A program made the translations under genes and the position numbers. Positions 24,384 to 33,500 of a DNA stretch of 34,018 nt are shown in pieces (within the stretch, counting starts at the first letter, position 1; the number at the start of each line of letters is the position of its first letter). The notes under the pieces are model-generated. The model was not told the origin of the DNA, made no database searches, and saw nothing but the letters and a program-made list of their open reading frames with translations. The DNA is from Alphaproteobacteria bacterium. Lineage in GTDB: Bacteria > Pseudomonadota > Alphaproteobacteria > DSM-16000 > Inquilinaceae. The stretch lies in the NCBI GenBank assembly GCA_028277405.1, contig JANQGH010000029.1, positions 1-34,018 of the forward strand, written 5' to 3'.

Positions 24384-25469
24384 ATGCCCGACCTGTTGAT
24401 CCTGACCCGCTACGGCCGCACCGGGGCGAGCAGCCGGTTGCGCCTGCTCGCCTATGTCCCGGCGCTCGAGGCCGCCGGCTGGGCGGTCGCGGTCGCCCCG
24501 TTGTTCGACGACGCCTATTTGGCGCGGCTCTACCGCGGCGACCGAATCCCGCCCGGCTATCTGGTCGGCCGCTATCGCCGCCGGATCGCCGCCCTGGCGG
24601 CGGCGCGGCGGTTCGATCTGGTCTGGCTCGAGAAGGAAGCGCTGCCGTTCCTGCCGGCACGGGTCGAGCGCGGGCTGCTCGGGCCGGTGCCCGTCGTGGT
24701 CGACCTCGACGACGCCTGGTTCCATCGCTACGACCGCCATCGCCGGGCGGCGGTGCGCTGGTGGTGCGGCACCAAGATCGACCGGATCATGGCGGCGGCC
24801 CGGCTGGTCACCGCCGGCAGCCCCTATCTGGCGGCGCGCGCCGCGGCGGCCGGCGCGCCGGCGATCGCGGCGGTGCCGACCGTGGTCGATCTCGCGCGCT
24901 ATCCGGTGTCGCCCGCGCCGGCCGCCGCGGGCGACCGGCCGGCCACGGTCGGCTGGATCGGCACGCCGGTCACGGTCGGCTATCTCGCACCCGTGGCGCG
25001 GCCGCTCGCGGCCCTGGCCGCCGACGGCCGCATCCAGGTGACCGTGATCGGGGCGCCGGCGCCCGACGGCCTGCCGGCCGCCCACGTTCCGTGGACCGAG
25101 GCCGGCGAGGCCGCGGCGCTCGCCGGCCTCGACGTCGGCATCATGCCGTTGCCCGACAGCCCGTGGGAGCGCGGCAAGTGCGGCTACAAGCTGATCCAGT
25201 ACATGGCGACCGGCCGGCCGGTGGTCGCCTCGCCGGTCGGGATCAACCGCGAGCTGGTGGTGGACGGCGAGACCGGCTTCCTTGCCGAGACGCCCGCGGA
25301 CTGGCACCGCGCGCTCGCCCGGCTCGCCGCCGACCCGGGCTTGCGCGCGCGCCTCGGCGCCGCCGGGCGGCGGCTGGTCGAGGCGCGCTATTCGCTTCAA
25401 GTCCAGACGCCGCGGCTGGTCGGTCTGCTCCGGTCCGCGGCCGCCGGACGGTCGGGCTCGCTGTACTAG
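24384..25469 (+). CDS. GT4-like glycosyltransferase
   Basis: The 361-residue cytoplasmic or membrane-associated GT-B enzyme is complete. The N-terminal domain starts [19 protein letters not shown] and includes [13 protein letters not shown] and [18 protein letters not shown]. The hinge and C-terminal domain show [10 protein letters not shown] and [20 protein letters not shown]. The sugar-nucleotide region is [20 protein letters not shown], followed by [12 protein letters not shown], and the protein ends in LYSLQ-like helical text ([18 protein letters not shown]). The DDAW motif and the Glu-poor C-terminal motif resemble GT4 enzymes of polysaccharide synthesis. Codon use is extremely GC-rich compared with the neighbour downstream. 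It is followed after 23 bases by the UDP-xylose synthase gene, so UDP-xylose is a plausible donor, by linkage only. No good ribosome-binding site is visible before ATG 24384. Confidence 0.85.
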   Translation: MPDLLILTRYGRTGASSRLRLLAYVPALEAAGWAVAVAPLFDDAYLARLYRGDRIPPGYLVGRYRRRIAALAAARRFDLVWLEKEALPFLPARVERGLLGPVPVVVDLDDAWFHRYDRHRRAAVRWWCGTKIDRIMAAARLVTAGSPYLAARAAAAGAPAIAAVPTVVDLARYPVSPAPAAAGDRPATVGWIGTPVTVGYLAPVARPLAALAADGRIQVTVIGAPAPDGLPAAHVPWTEAGEAAALAGLDVGIMPLPDSPWERGKCGYKLIQYMATGRPVVASPVGINRELVVDGETGFLAETPADWHRALARLAADPGLRARLGAAGRRLVEARYSLQVQTPRLVGLLRSAAAGRSGSLY

Positions 25470-25492
25470 TACACCGCGGCGGAAATAGTGAC

Positions 25493-26479
25493 ATGTCCAT
25501 GACGACTTCCACACGCATTTTGGTCACTGGCGGCGCGGGGTTTCTCGGTTCGCACTTATGTGAACGGCTGCTGGCGGCCGGGTATGAGGTGATTTGTGTT
25601 GATAACTTCTTCTCCGGGAGTAAGAGCAATATTGTGCACCTGCTGAGCAACCCATACTTCGAGATGCTGCGGCACGACGTGACCTTTCCGCTCTATGTCG
25701 AGGTCGATCAGATCTACAACCTGGCATGCCCGGCCTCGCCGCGCCATTACCAGTATGATCCGGTGCAGACGACCAAGACGTCGGTCCACGGGGCGATCAA
25801 CATGCTGGGTCTGGCCAAGCGGACGGGCGCCCGCATCCTTCAGGCCTCGACCAGCGAGGTGTATGGTGACCCGCGCGAGCATCCGCAACGCGAGACCTAC
25901 TGGGGCCACGTCAACCCGATCGGCATCCGGGCGTGCTATGACGAGGGCAAGCGCTGCGCCGAGACGCTGTTCTTTGATTACCACCGGCAGAACCGGGTGG
26001 ATATCCGCGTGGCGCGGATCTTCAACACCTACGGGCCGCGCATGGCGCCGAGCGATGGACGGGTGGTGTCGAACTTCATCATCCAGGCGCTGAAGGGCGA
26101 GGACCTGACGATTCATGGGGACGGGTCGCAAACACGCTCGTTCTGCTACGTCGATGACCTGATCGACGGGCTGGTGCGGCTGATGGCGAACCGGACGGTG
26201 GGACCGGGGCCGGTCAATCTGGGCAACCCCGGCGAGTTCACCATTCGGGAGTTGGCCGATCACGTGATCGCGAAAACGGGATCGTCATCGCGGATCGTGC
26301 ATCGGCCGATGCCGGAGGATGATCCGGTGCGGCGGCGGCCGGACATCGCGCTGGCGCGAGAGCGTCTTGGATGGGAACCGACGATCCCGCTGGCGACCGG
26401 GCTTGATCGCACCATTGCCTACTACCGGGACGTCCTTGGGCAGACGCCGGATGTGCCGGCGCCCGTGTTCGACGTGTGA
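25493..26479 (+). CDS. UDP-glucuronate decarboxylase (UDP-xylose synthase)
   Basis: This 328-residue short-chain dehydrogenase of the extended type converts UDP-glucuronic acid to UDP-xylose with bound NAD. The cofactor motif is [18 protein letters not shown] near the N-terminus. The UXS-specific sequence [16 protein letters not shown] follows, then [19 protein letters not shown], the catalytic Ser region [16 protein letters not shown] and the Tyr-Lys pair in [24 protein letters not shown] and [19 protein letters not shown] are further conserved blocks. Length equals that of bacterial UXS. Two starts are possible (25493 or 25499), two codons apart. It follows the glycosyltransferase by 23 bases. 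The needed UDP-glucuronate must come from elsewhere, as the dehydrogenase at 2764 looks specific for N-acetylhexosamine. Confidence 0.93.
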   Translation: MSMTTSTRILVTGGAGFLGSHLCERLLAAGYEVICVDNFFSGSKSNIVHLLSNPYFEMLRHDVTFPLYVEVDQIYNLACPASPRHYQYDPVQTTKTSVHGAINMLGLAKRTGARILQASTSEVYGDPREHPQRETYWGHVNPIGIRACYDEGKRCAETLFFDYHRQNRVDIRVARIFNTYGPRMAPSDGRVVSNFIIQALKGEDLTIHGDGSQTRSFCYVDDLIDGLVRLMANRTVGPGPVNLGNPGEFTIRELADHVIAKTGSSSRIVHRPMPEDDPVRRRPDIALARERLGWEPTIPLATGLDRTIAYYRDVLGQTPDVPAPVFDV

Positions 26480-26524
26480 CGGTCGAGGCGCCCCGCTCTG
26501 AGGAAGGTGCTCACCGATCCGTAG

Positions 26525-26588
26525 GTTGGGGCGATCGGCCGGCACGGTCTGCCGGTTTGCATCGCCGATGGGGGCCGATCGCCCCAAC
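26525..26588. repeat. Extragenic palindromic element, 16-bp perfect stem
   Basis: GTTGGGGCGATCGGCC (26525-26540) and GGCCGATCGCCCCAAC (26573-26588) are exact inverted copies around 32 bases that also contain a small CCGGCA/TGCCGG stem. The flanks CCGTAG before and ATCGGCG after resemble the CGTAGGTTGGG...CCCAACA type of dispersed extragenic repeat I know from many proteobacterial genomes. It sits between two convergent genes (stops at 26479 and 26703) and may also serve as a bidirectional transcription stop, although there is no U-tract. Confidence 0.65.
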
Positions 26589-26702
26589 ATCGGCGGTTCG
26601 GCTTTGCGGCACCGTCGATGTCGGGGCGCGGGCCCGGGACAGGGCGCGCCCGACCGACCGGCGGTGCTCCGACCAAATGGAACGGTTCAACCGGATGTCA
26701 TA

Positions 26703-27983
26703 TCACCCGCCCCGGAAATTGGCCGGCTTCAGATCGTACTTCTTGAACAGCTGGTAGACCCGCGCCCGCGACAGGTTGAACTCGACGCAGACGTCGCGCA
26801 CCCGGCCGTGATGGCGGGTCAGCGCTTCGACCAGCTCGGCCTGTTCGGCGCGCGCGCGCACGGTCTTGAACCCGCCGGCGTCACCGCCCATCGCGGTCGT
26901 CGCGCCCGGCTTGGCGAACCGGCTGCGACACCAGGCGTCGGCATACCGCCGCGGCAGATCGCGCAGGCGCACCGGGCTGCCGTTGTCGATCGCGACGATG
27001 TACTGCGCGATGTTCTTCAATTCACGGATATTGCCCGGGAAGTGATAGCTGTCGACCAGGAATGTCCACAGCTCCTGGTCGAGCTGAGGCGGCGGCCGAT
27101 TGGCGTCGGCGCTGTTCTTTTTTAAGAAAAAATCAAGGAGAAGCGCGATCTCGTCGCGGCGCTCGCGCAAGGGAGGGATGACGAAATGGCAAATGTTCAA
27201 GCGGAAATACAAATCCTCGCGGAACTTGCCGGCGGTCACCATCGCTTCCAGGTTGCGGTTGGTCGCGGCGATCACCCGGACAGCGACCTTCTGCACCCGG
27301 TCGGAGCCGACCCGCTGGATCTCGCCGACGTCGAGCGTGCGCAACAGCTTGACCTGGGCGAGCGGTTCGAGCTCGCCGATCTCGTCCAGGAAGATCGTGC
27401 CGCCGTCGGCCTCTTCGAACCGGCCCTTGCGGTCGGCGGTGGCGCCGGTGAACGCGCCCTTGACGTGGCCGAACAACTCCGACTCGATCACGCCCGACGG
27501 CAGGGCGCCGCAGTTGACCGGCACGAAGGCGCGCCGCTTGCTGTTCAGGTGGATGATCCGCGCGAACAACTCCTTGCCCGACCCGGTCTCGCCCTCGAGC
27601 AGGACGGCCAAGCCGCTCGGGGCGATCCGGGCGATCCGGTCCAGATGCTCGGTGATGACCGGGTGGGTGCCGAGCACGCCCTCGAGCGCGAGGCTCGGGT
27701 GACCGGGGCCGCGCGGCAGCGTCCGGTCGGCGGTGTCGTCGGGCGTCGCCGTGTGCGGGCCGGCCAGCGTGCACAGATGGAGATAGGCCGCGCGCAGCGT
27801 GTTGAGTTCGCTTAAAATCTCGGTTCTCTTAAAGCCGTCCAGGAACGGCATCCCGAGGATCTGCAGCTTTAGCGTCTCGATCCGGGCGACGCACTCGTTG
27901 ACGTGGTCCTCGGCATTCGACGGGAAGTTGCCGAGCGCGCCGGCGGCGAACGGCGACGGCTGGCGGTAATCGTCCTCGTCCAT
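26703..27983 (-). CDS. Sigma-54-dependent transcriptional activator (enhancer-binding protein)
   Basis: This AAA+ activator opens sigma-54 RNA polymerase promoters. From ATG 27983 it has 426 residues. The N-terminal 110 residues are without a receiver, GAF or PAS domain I recognise. The AAA+ domain (about 110-345) has Walker A GETGSGKE (about 131-138), the sigma-54 contact loop GAFTGA (about 175-180), [52 protein letters not shown] and [14 protein letters not shown]-terminal Fis-type helix-turn-helix (about 385-420) ends [17 protein letters not shown]. The start at 27983 is preferred because a longer frame to 28253 would run into the divergent gene and carries no domain. It diverges from the foldase-HlyD-exporter operon, which it may control; no receiver means the input signal is unknown. 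Confidence 0.9.
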   Translation of the reverse strand: MDEDDYRQPSPFAAGALGNFPSNAEDHVNECVARIETLKLQILGMPFLDGFKRTEILSELNTLRAAYLHLCTLAGPHTATPDDTADRTLPRGPGHPSLALEGVLGTHPVITEHLDRIARIAPSGLAVLLEGETGSGKELFARIIHLNSKRRAFVPVNCGALPSGVIESELFGHVKGAFTGATADRKGRFEEADGGTIFLDEIGELEPLAQVKLLRTLDVGEIQRVGSDRVQKVAVRVIAATNRNLEAMVTAGKFREDLYFRLNICHFVIPPLRERRDEIALLLDFFLKKNSADANRPPPQLDQELWTFLVDSYHFPGNIRELKNIAQYIVAIDNGSPVRLRDLPRRYADAWCRSRFAKPGATTAMGGDAGGFKTVRARAEQAELVEALTRHHGRVRDVCVEFNLSRARVYQLFKKYDLKPANFRGG

Positions 27984-28059
27984 GGCCCTCACTCCCGCTT
28001 CGCGATCGGCCACTTTGCGCTTAGCGCACCAGCGGCGGTCATGCCATAGATAGCCGGCT

Positions 28060-28100
28060 GGACGGTCGATCGGCGACCCGCTCGGGATGACCGACCGTCC
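28060..28100. promoter_or_regulatory. Inverted repeat in the divergent regulator/secretion promoter region
   Basis: GGACGGTCG (28060-28068) and CGACCGTCC (28092-28100) are exact inverted copies 23 bases apart, in the 190-base gap between the sigma-54 activator gene and the foldase gene. Centre-to-centre spacing is 32 bases, about three helical turns, so a dimeric activator could bind both. Related CGACCGT/GGTCGA text recurs nearby. No strong sigma-54 promoter faces the foldase gene. Confidence 0.35.
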
Positions 28101-28173
28101 CGGTTGGTCCCGACCGTTCGCCCCCGCCCTCAACTGTCGTCGCGCCGTCTGAAGACCGGGATGAGCCTCGCCG

Positions 28174-28923
28174 ATGAACCTTGAACAGAAGGTCACCACC
28201 GTCAAGGGCGACGCGATCACGGTCAGTGACGTCATTGTCCATTTAAAACTCAAAGGACTGTTTCGCAGCGCGATCTACGAATTGATCGAGCGGAAGGTGA
28301 TCGAACAAGCGCTCGGCGAAAACAACCTGACGGTCGATCCGGCCGACGTCACCCGCCGGGTCCAGGCAAGTCGCGCCGCGCTCGGCATCACCCAGGATCA
28401 ACAGTTCGACCGTTACCTGCGGTTTTACGGCGTCACCGCAGACCAGTGGCACGGGTTCATTCGCCATCAGGCGGCCTGCGAGGTCTTGAAACACCATCTG
28501 GTGACCGAACGCCAGGTTGCCGAGGCCTATCGGCGCGAGCCTTTGCATTTCGGTTCGGTGTCGATCGCGCGCATCCCGTGCCGCGGCCGCGCCGAGGCCG
28601 AGGCGGTGATCGCCGCCGCCGCCGACCAGGACCAGGATTTCGTCGATCTGGCGCGTCGGTTCTCCGCCGACGACAGCACCCGGCTCAGCGGCGGCTTCAT
28701 CGGCAACGTCAAACGTGGCATGCTGCCCGCCGAGGTCGAGCAGCAAGCCTTCCAATGCCGCGACAACCAGGTGATCGGCCCGTTTCGCGAAGCCTCGCTG
28801 TGGACCGTCTACAAAGTCTACACCGTCAACGTTCCCAAGCTCACCGACGCGCTCCGCAACGTTATCAGAGACCAGATTTTTGCCGAGTGGCTGCGCCATC
28901 AGGTGCTGACCGTGCCGGCTTGA
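28174..28923 (+). CDS. Cytoplasmic parvulin-type (PpiC/SurA-like) peptidyl-prolyl isomerase
   Basis: The 249-residue product has an N-terminal helical SurA/PrsA-like chaperone region (about 1-110; AIYELIERKVIEQALGENNL, FYGVTADQWHGFIRHQ). A parvulin domain follows (about 115-215), recognisable by FGSVSIARIPCRGRAEAEAV, FVDLARRFSADDSTRLSGG, FIGNVKRGMLPAEVEQQAF and NQVIGPFREASLWTVYKV. There is no signal peptide or lipobox, so it should act in the cytoplasm. This is unlike SurA and PrsA, and suits keeping a type I substrate export-competent or helping it dock on the exporter. It is followed by the adaptor and exporter genes (gaps of 100 and 43 bases), so an operon is likely. Catalytic prolyl isomerase activity is not certain from motifs. 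Confidence 0.85.
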   Translation: MNLEQKVTTVKGDAITVSDVIVHLKLKGLFRSAIYELIERKVIEQALGENNLTVDPADVTRRVQASRAALGITQDQQFDRYLRFYGVTADQWHGFIRHQAACEVLKHHLVTERQVAEAYRREPLHFGSVSIARIPCRGRAEAEAVIAAAADQDQDFVDLARRFSADDSTRLSGGFIGNVKRGMLPAEVEQQAFQCRDNQVIGPFREASLWTVYKVYTVNVPKLTDALRNVIRDQIFAEWLRHQVLTVPA

Positions 28924-29023
28924 CCGCCGGTGGTCGAAAGCCTGCGGTCGTTGGCGCCGGCACCGGCCCGATCATCGGTTCGACACCGAGAACGCGAGAC
29001 GCCATCACCATCGAGGGATCGCC

Positions 29024-30487
29024 ATGGCGAAGAAGCCGTCCCCCAAGAAAGCTCAGCGGCAACCCGCAGCGGCGGCGCCCAGGCGTGCGGCCGCGAGCCA
29101 GGCCGGCACCACCCCGGTGGTCCGGCACCCGATCAAGGCGGCGTCGCTCTTGTACAGCGCCCCGCCGTTCGTCCTGCGCGGCCCGATCTACATGATGTTC
29201 GTCACCATGGTGTCGATGCTGATCTATTCGATCATCGCGACCACCGACACCCTGGTCCAGTCGCCGCTCAAGCTGCAGCGCCAGTCGGTGACCGTCCAGG
29301 CGGTCGGCGGCGGCCTGGTCGAGGCGGTCGATGTCGGCGAGAACAGCGTGGTCACCGCCGGCGCGCCCCTGGCGACGATCCAAGAGCGCATCCGCGCCGC
29401 CGCGACCCCGGAGCAGGAGGCGCTGAACGAGCAGATCCGCGACTATCAGCAGCGGCTCGAGACCCTGCGCCGCGACTATAATTTCCGCTCAGACCAGCTG
29501 CGCTCGCAGATCACCGAGATCGAGACCCGCCTTGCCACCGGCAAGGATCAGCAGCGCAACCGGATCGCGCAGCTGGAAATCCAGCTGTCGAGCGCCGAGC
29601 GGCGCCGCTCCAACCTGGAAAGCGACATCTCGAGCGCCCAGTCCAACGTCAACCGCCTGCGGCCCTTGTGCGACCGCCGCGACATCCCGCGCTCCCAGTG
29701 CGACCGGGCCGAAAGCCGGCTGCGCGACCTGCGCCGGGCGTTCAGCAACGCGGTGTCGGACATCGAGAACATTCGCCTGTCGCTCGACACCGCCCGGCGC
29801 CAGCTCGAGCAGGAGGCCGACCGCAACACGCTCGCCCGGCTCGAGAACGAGCTGACCAAGGCGGGGGAGGATTTCACCGAGCAGCGCGAGCAGATCGACA
29901 CCCGGATCGCCGAGCTGCAGGCCCGCCGGCTCGAGGCGCAAACCCTGGTCCCCGGCGTCCGCCCCGGCCGCACCGAGGAGGATCGCGACAAGGTCTACTA
30001 TTACAGCACCGTAGACGGCGTGGTGACCTCGGTCTTGATCCAGCGCAGCCAGCTGGTCGACCCGGGCGCGCCGATCGTGACGATCGTGCGCAACGCCGCC
30101 CCGCTGGAAGCGCGGGTCTTGGTGCAGAACCGCGACATCGGCCAGCTCAAGATCGGCCAGGACGTCCAGCTCAAATACTTCGCCTATCCCTATCAAGAGT
30201 ACGGCATCCAGACCGGCACGATCGCCGACATCAGCACGCGGCCGAGCACCCGGGCGGGCGAGCAGTCGCTTTATGTCGTCAAGGTCGCGCTGGAGAGCGA
30301 GACGATCCGCGGGCCGACCGGGGTCGACAAGCCGCTCGAGATCGGGCTTGAGGGCATCGCCGAGATCAAGACCGGCGAACGCCGGTTCATCGAGGTGTTG
30401 TTCTCCCCGGCCGCCAAATTCTTCCGCGCCGAGGACAGCGGCGATGACCCCGGCGATGCCGGACCCGACGCGACCACCGGACTTTGA
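29024..30487 (+). CDS. HlyD-family adaptor of the second type I exporter
   Basis: The 487-residue protein has an Ala/Pro/Lys-rich cytoplasmic N-terminus and one membrane segment (PIYMMFVTMVSMLIYSIIAT, about residues 54-73). The first half-lipoyl block is VTVQAVGGGLVEAVDVGENS. A very long coiled coil (about 125-310; repeated Arg/Glu/Gln heptads such as RIAQLEIQLSSAERRRSNLE) is followed by the second lipoyl half, YYYSTVDGVVTSVLIQRSQL, then VLVQNRDIGQLKIGQDVQLK and a beta-barrel region. The coiled coil contains a Cys pair (LCDRRDIPRSQC), unusual for an adaptor and able to form a disulfide in the periplasm. It is only distantly similar to the other adaptor in the window. It lies between the foldase and the exporter gene. 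Confidence 0.9.
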   Translation: MAKKPSPKKAQRQPAAAAPRRAAASQAGTTPVVRHPIKAASLLYSAPPFVLRGPIYMMFVTMVSMLIYSIIATTDTLVQSPLKLQRQSVTVQAVGGGLVEAVDVGENSVVTAGAPLATIQERIRAAATPEQEALNEQIRDYQQRLETLRRDYNFRSDQLRSQITEIETRLATGKDQQRNRIAQLEIQLSSAERRRSNLESDISSAQSNVNRLRPLCDRRDIPRSQCDRAESRLRDLRRAFSNAVSDIENIRLSLDTARRQLEQEADRNTLARLENELTKAGEDFTEQREQIDTRIAELQARRLEAQTLVPGVRPGRTEEDRDKVYYYSTVDGVVTSVLIQRSQLVDPGAPIVTIVRNAAPLEARVLVQNRDIGQLKIGQDVQLKYFAYPYQEYGIQTGTIADISTRPSTRAGEQSLYVVKVALESETIRGPTGVDKPLEIGLEGIAEIKTGERRFIEVLFSPAAKFFRAEDSGDDPGDAGPDATTGL

Positions 30488-30530
30488 CGCCCGACCGCCG
30501 CGCCCCCACGACTGCTGAGGACCCCGAGCC

Positions 30531-33500
30531 ATGAGCGAGGCATACCAAGACCTGGTGTCGGACAACGCCGCCGACGAGGCCGTCCGCCAGGTGCTCCAGT
30601 CCCACGTCATGTTCAACGTCCTGCCGGTGGCCGAAAAGGAAAAGATCCGGCCGATGCTCGAGGTCCGGCACCACCGGGCCGGCCAGGCGATCGTGCGCAG
30701 CGGCACCCCGGTCGCCGGCATGTACGTCCTGTCGAGCGGCCGGGCCCGCCAAAAGCACGAGGTCGATTCCAAAGTGGTCGGGATCGGCGTGGTCAACCCG
30801 GGCTCGACGCTCGGCGAGGGGGCATTGCTCGAGGATGAGACCTGGGCCTATGACCTGATCGCCGAAGAGCCGACGGTGGTGGTGGTCCTGCCGGCCGCCC
30901 AGGCGCGCGAGCTGATGGCGCGCAACAAGTTCATCGAAGAGCATTTCCGCAAGTTCGTCGGCAAGGTCAAGGTCGGCGAGCGGCTGCGCCACCTGCTCGG
31001 GTCGGCGCGCTACACGCCCGAGCAGTTCTCGGAGATGCTGAACGAGCTCGGGGTCAAGCGGATCCGCACCGATGCCGCGGTGTTCAAGCAGGGCGACACC
31101 GATCCCCGGCTCTATCTGATCGAAAGCGGCCAGGTCGAGCTGGTGCGCACACCGCTCGCCGCCGGCGACGCGGTCACCTTGGGCGGCCGGCTCGGCCGCG
31201 GTGCGGTGATCGGCGCGGGCGGCGCGCTGACCCGGCCCGGGGCTGCCGGCGGCCCGGGCGCGCAGCCGCACACCGCGCGCGCGGTGACCGATGTCACCGT
31301 GATCGTGATCTACCAGCAAACCGTGACCAAGCTGGTCGATCTCAACCCGGAACTCGCCGAGCGGCTGCGCGAAGAGGTCCGCGAGTGGGAGCGCTACGAA
31401 CAGCGCGAGCTCGAAATCAGAAAGCGCGCCGAGGGTCTGGACCTGCGCTTGAAGCTGGCCGACGCGATCACCGAAGACGAATTCCGCGTCCAGGCCGCGA
31501 CCAAGCAGCCGACCGTGCGGGTGAAACCGGTCAAGCAGGAGACCGACTCCAACAACGCCGCGGCGTGCCTGACCATGATCTTGAACCATCATGGTCGCAA
31601 CTTTCCCCTGCACGCGGTGCGCGCCAAAACCGGGCTCGAAGGCACCTCGATCACGATCGACGACATCATCCGCGGTGCCGAAAACCTGGGCTTCCGGTCC
31701 AAGGGCTACGCGATCCGCTACGACGAGCTGCGCACCGGCAAGCTGCCCGGGATCGTCAGCATGGAGGGCTACTACTACGCGGTCCTGGTCTCGGTCTCCG
31801 ACCGCGAGGTCCAGCTCGCCGATCCGCGCGACGGCAAGCTGAAGCGCCTGGCCAAGGAGGAGTTCGTCCGGCTGTGGACCGCGTCCACGGTCGGCACCCT
31901 GACCGACAAGCGGCCGGACGCCGGGGTGTTCATCGCGCTCGAGCCGACCCAATTGTTCGAACTCGAGGGCCAGAAGCGGGCGAACCCGATCCGCTACTTC
32001 ATCGACTACATTATGCCGTACAAGCACTTCTTCGGCGAGGCGATCCTTGCTGCGGTGGTGATCAATATCCTCGGCCTGGCCTCGCCGTTGTTTATTCAGA
32101 GCATCGTCGATACCGTGGTCGTGCACAACGACCGCAGCCTGCTCAACATGATGCTCGCCGGCATGGTGCTGGTCGCCGTCTTGACGACATTGATGCGGGT
32201 GGTTCAGGCCCTGTTGCTGGCGCATACCACCACCCGGCTCGACATGCGAATTATGGCCGAGTTCTATCGGCATATCTTAAACCAACCGATGCCGTTCTTC
32301 CTCGGCGTCAACAAGGGTGAAATCCTGTCGCGGTTCGGCGAGAACCAGAAAATCCGCCAAATCCTGACCGGGTCGAGCATCACCACGGTGATGAACACCC
32401 TGATGCTCACGATCTACTTCATGATGATGTTCGCGTACAGCTGGCAGCTGACGCTGATCGTAATCATGTTCTTGCCGATCTTCATCGCGATCGTGACTTA
32501 CTTCACCCCGCGCTTGAAGAAGATCAGCCAGGAGATTTTCCAGGCGAGCACCCGGGCCCAGGCGTCGTTGATCGAAGCGTTGAACGGTATCGAATCGATC
32601 AAGGCAACCCACAACGAGTATTTCGCGCGGGCGCGCTGGGAGAATTCGTTCGTCGAAAACGTCAACCGCGGCTTCCACCAGCAGCGGCTGGCGTTGATGA
32701 ACACCAGCTTCTTCCAGATGGCGATCCTCGGCATGACCACCATGGTGTTGTGGGTCGGCGCCAACCAGGTGATGGACGGCACCATGAGCATCGGCGAGCT
32801 GATGGGCTTCAACATGCTGATGGGGCTGGTCACCAACCCGGTGTTGCAGATGGTCGATCTGTGGAACCAGGCCCAGGAGGTTCGGATCTCGGTCGATCGG
32901 GTCGCCGAGTTCCTCGACCGCGAGCCGGAGATGGAGGTCGCGGTGGCGCCCGAGCGGATGCGCACCGCGGTCGATCGCCTGGAGGGCAAGATCGAGTTCC
33001 ACAACGTCAACTTCAGCTACCGCGCCGGCAAGGACACCAAGAACATCATGCAGGAGTTCAACCTGACGATCGAGCCGGGCGACCGGCTGGCGTTCGTCGG
33101 GCCGGCGGGCTGCGGCAAGAGCACGATCGCCAAGATGGTGCTCGGCTTCAACATCCCGCAGTCGGGCGAGGTCCTGATCGACGGCCGCAACCTGAACCAG
33201 CTCGACCTCGGCTCGCTGCGGCGCAACATCGGCGTGGTGCTACAGGACAGCTTCCTGTTTGCCGGGTCGGTGGCCGAGAACATCGCGTTCGGCGACCCCG
33301 AGCCGGACATGCAGACGGTGCAGGAGGTCGCGCGGCTGGCGGGCGCCGAGGAGTTCATCTTGAACCTGCCGCTCGGCTACCAGACCCCAATCGGCGAGAA
33401 AGGCCAGGCCCTGTCGGGCGGCCAGCGCCAACGGGTCTGCATCGCGCGCGCGCTCTACCGCCGGCCGAAGATCATGATCTTCGACGAGGCGACCAGCGCG

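Noticed and set aside
20825..26479. Plus-strand open frame of 1884 codons
   Set aside because: It runs antisense to the 1298-residue gene, through the intergenic region, across the GT4 gene out of frame, and joins the UDP-xylose synthase frame. Apart from that last part it has no family features and is explained by GC-rich codon bias on the opposite strand.
28031..28047. Minus-strand TGGCATGACCGCCGC as a sigma-54 promoter for the activator's own gene
   Set aside because: GG-N10-GC spacing is right but the -12 box is CCGC and the -24 core diverges; in DNA this GC-rich such matches are expected by chance.
29489..30796. Minus-strand open frame of 435 codons opposite the second HlyD gene
   Set aside because: Overlaps the whole coiled coil of the adaptor and has no recognisable family.
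30387..32273. Minus-strand open frame of 628 codons opposite the exporter
   Set aside because: Leu/Asp/His/Arg-rich shadow of a strongly GC-biased real gene; no motif.
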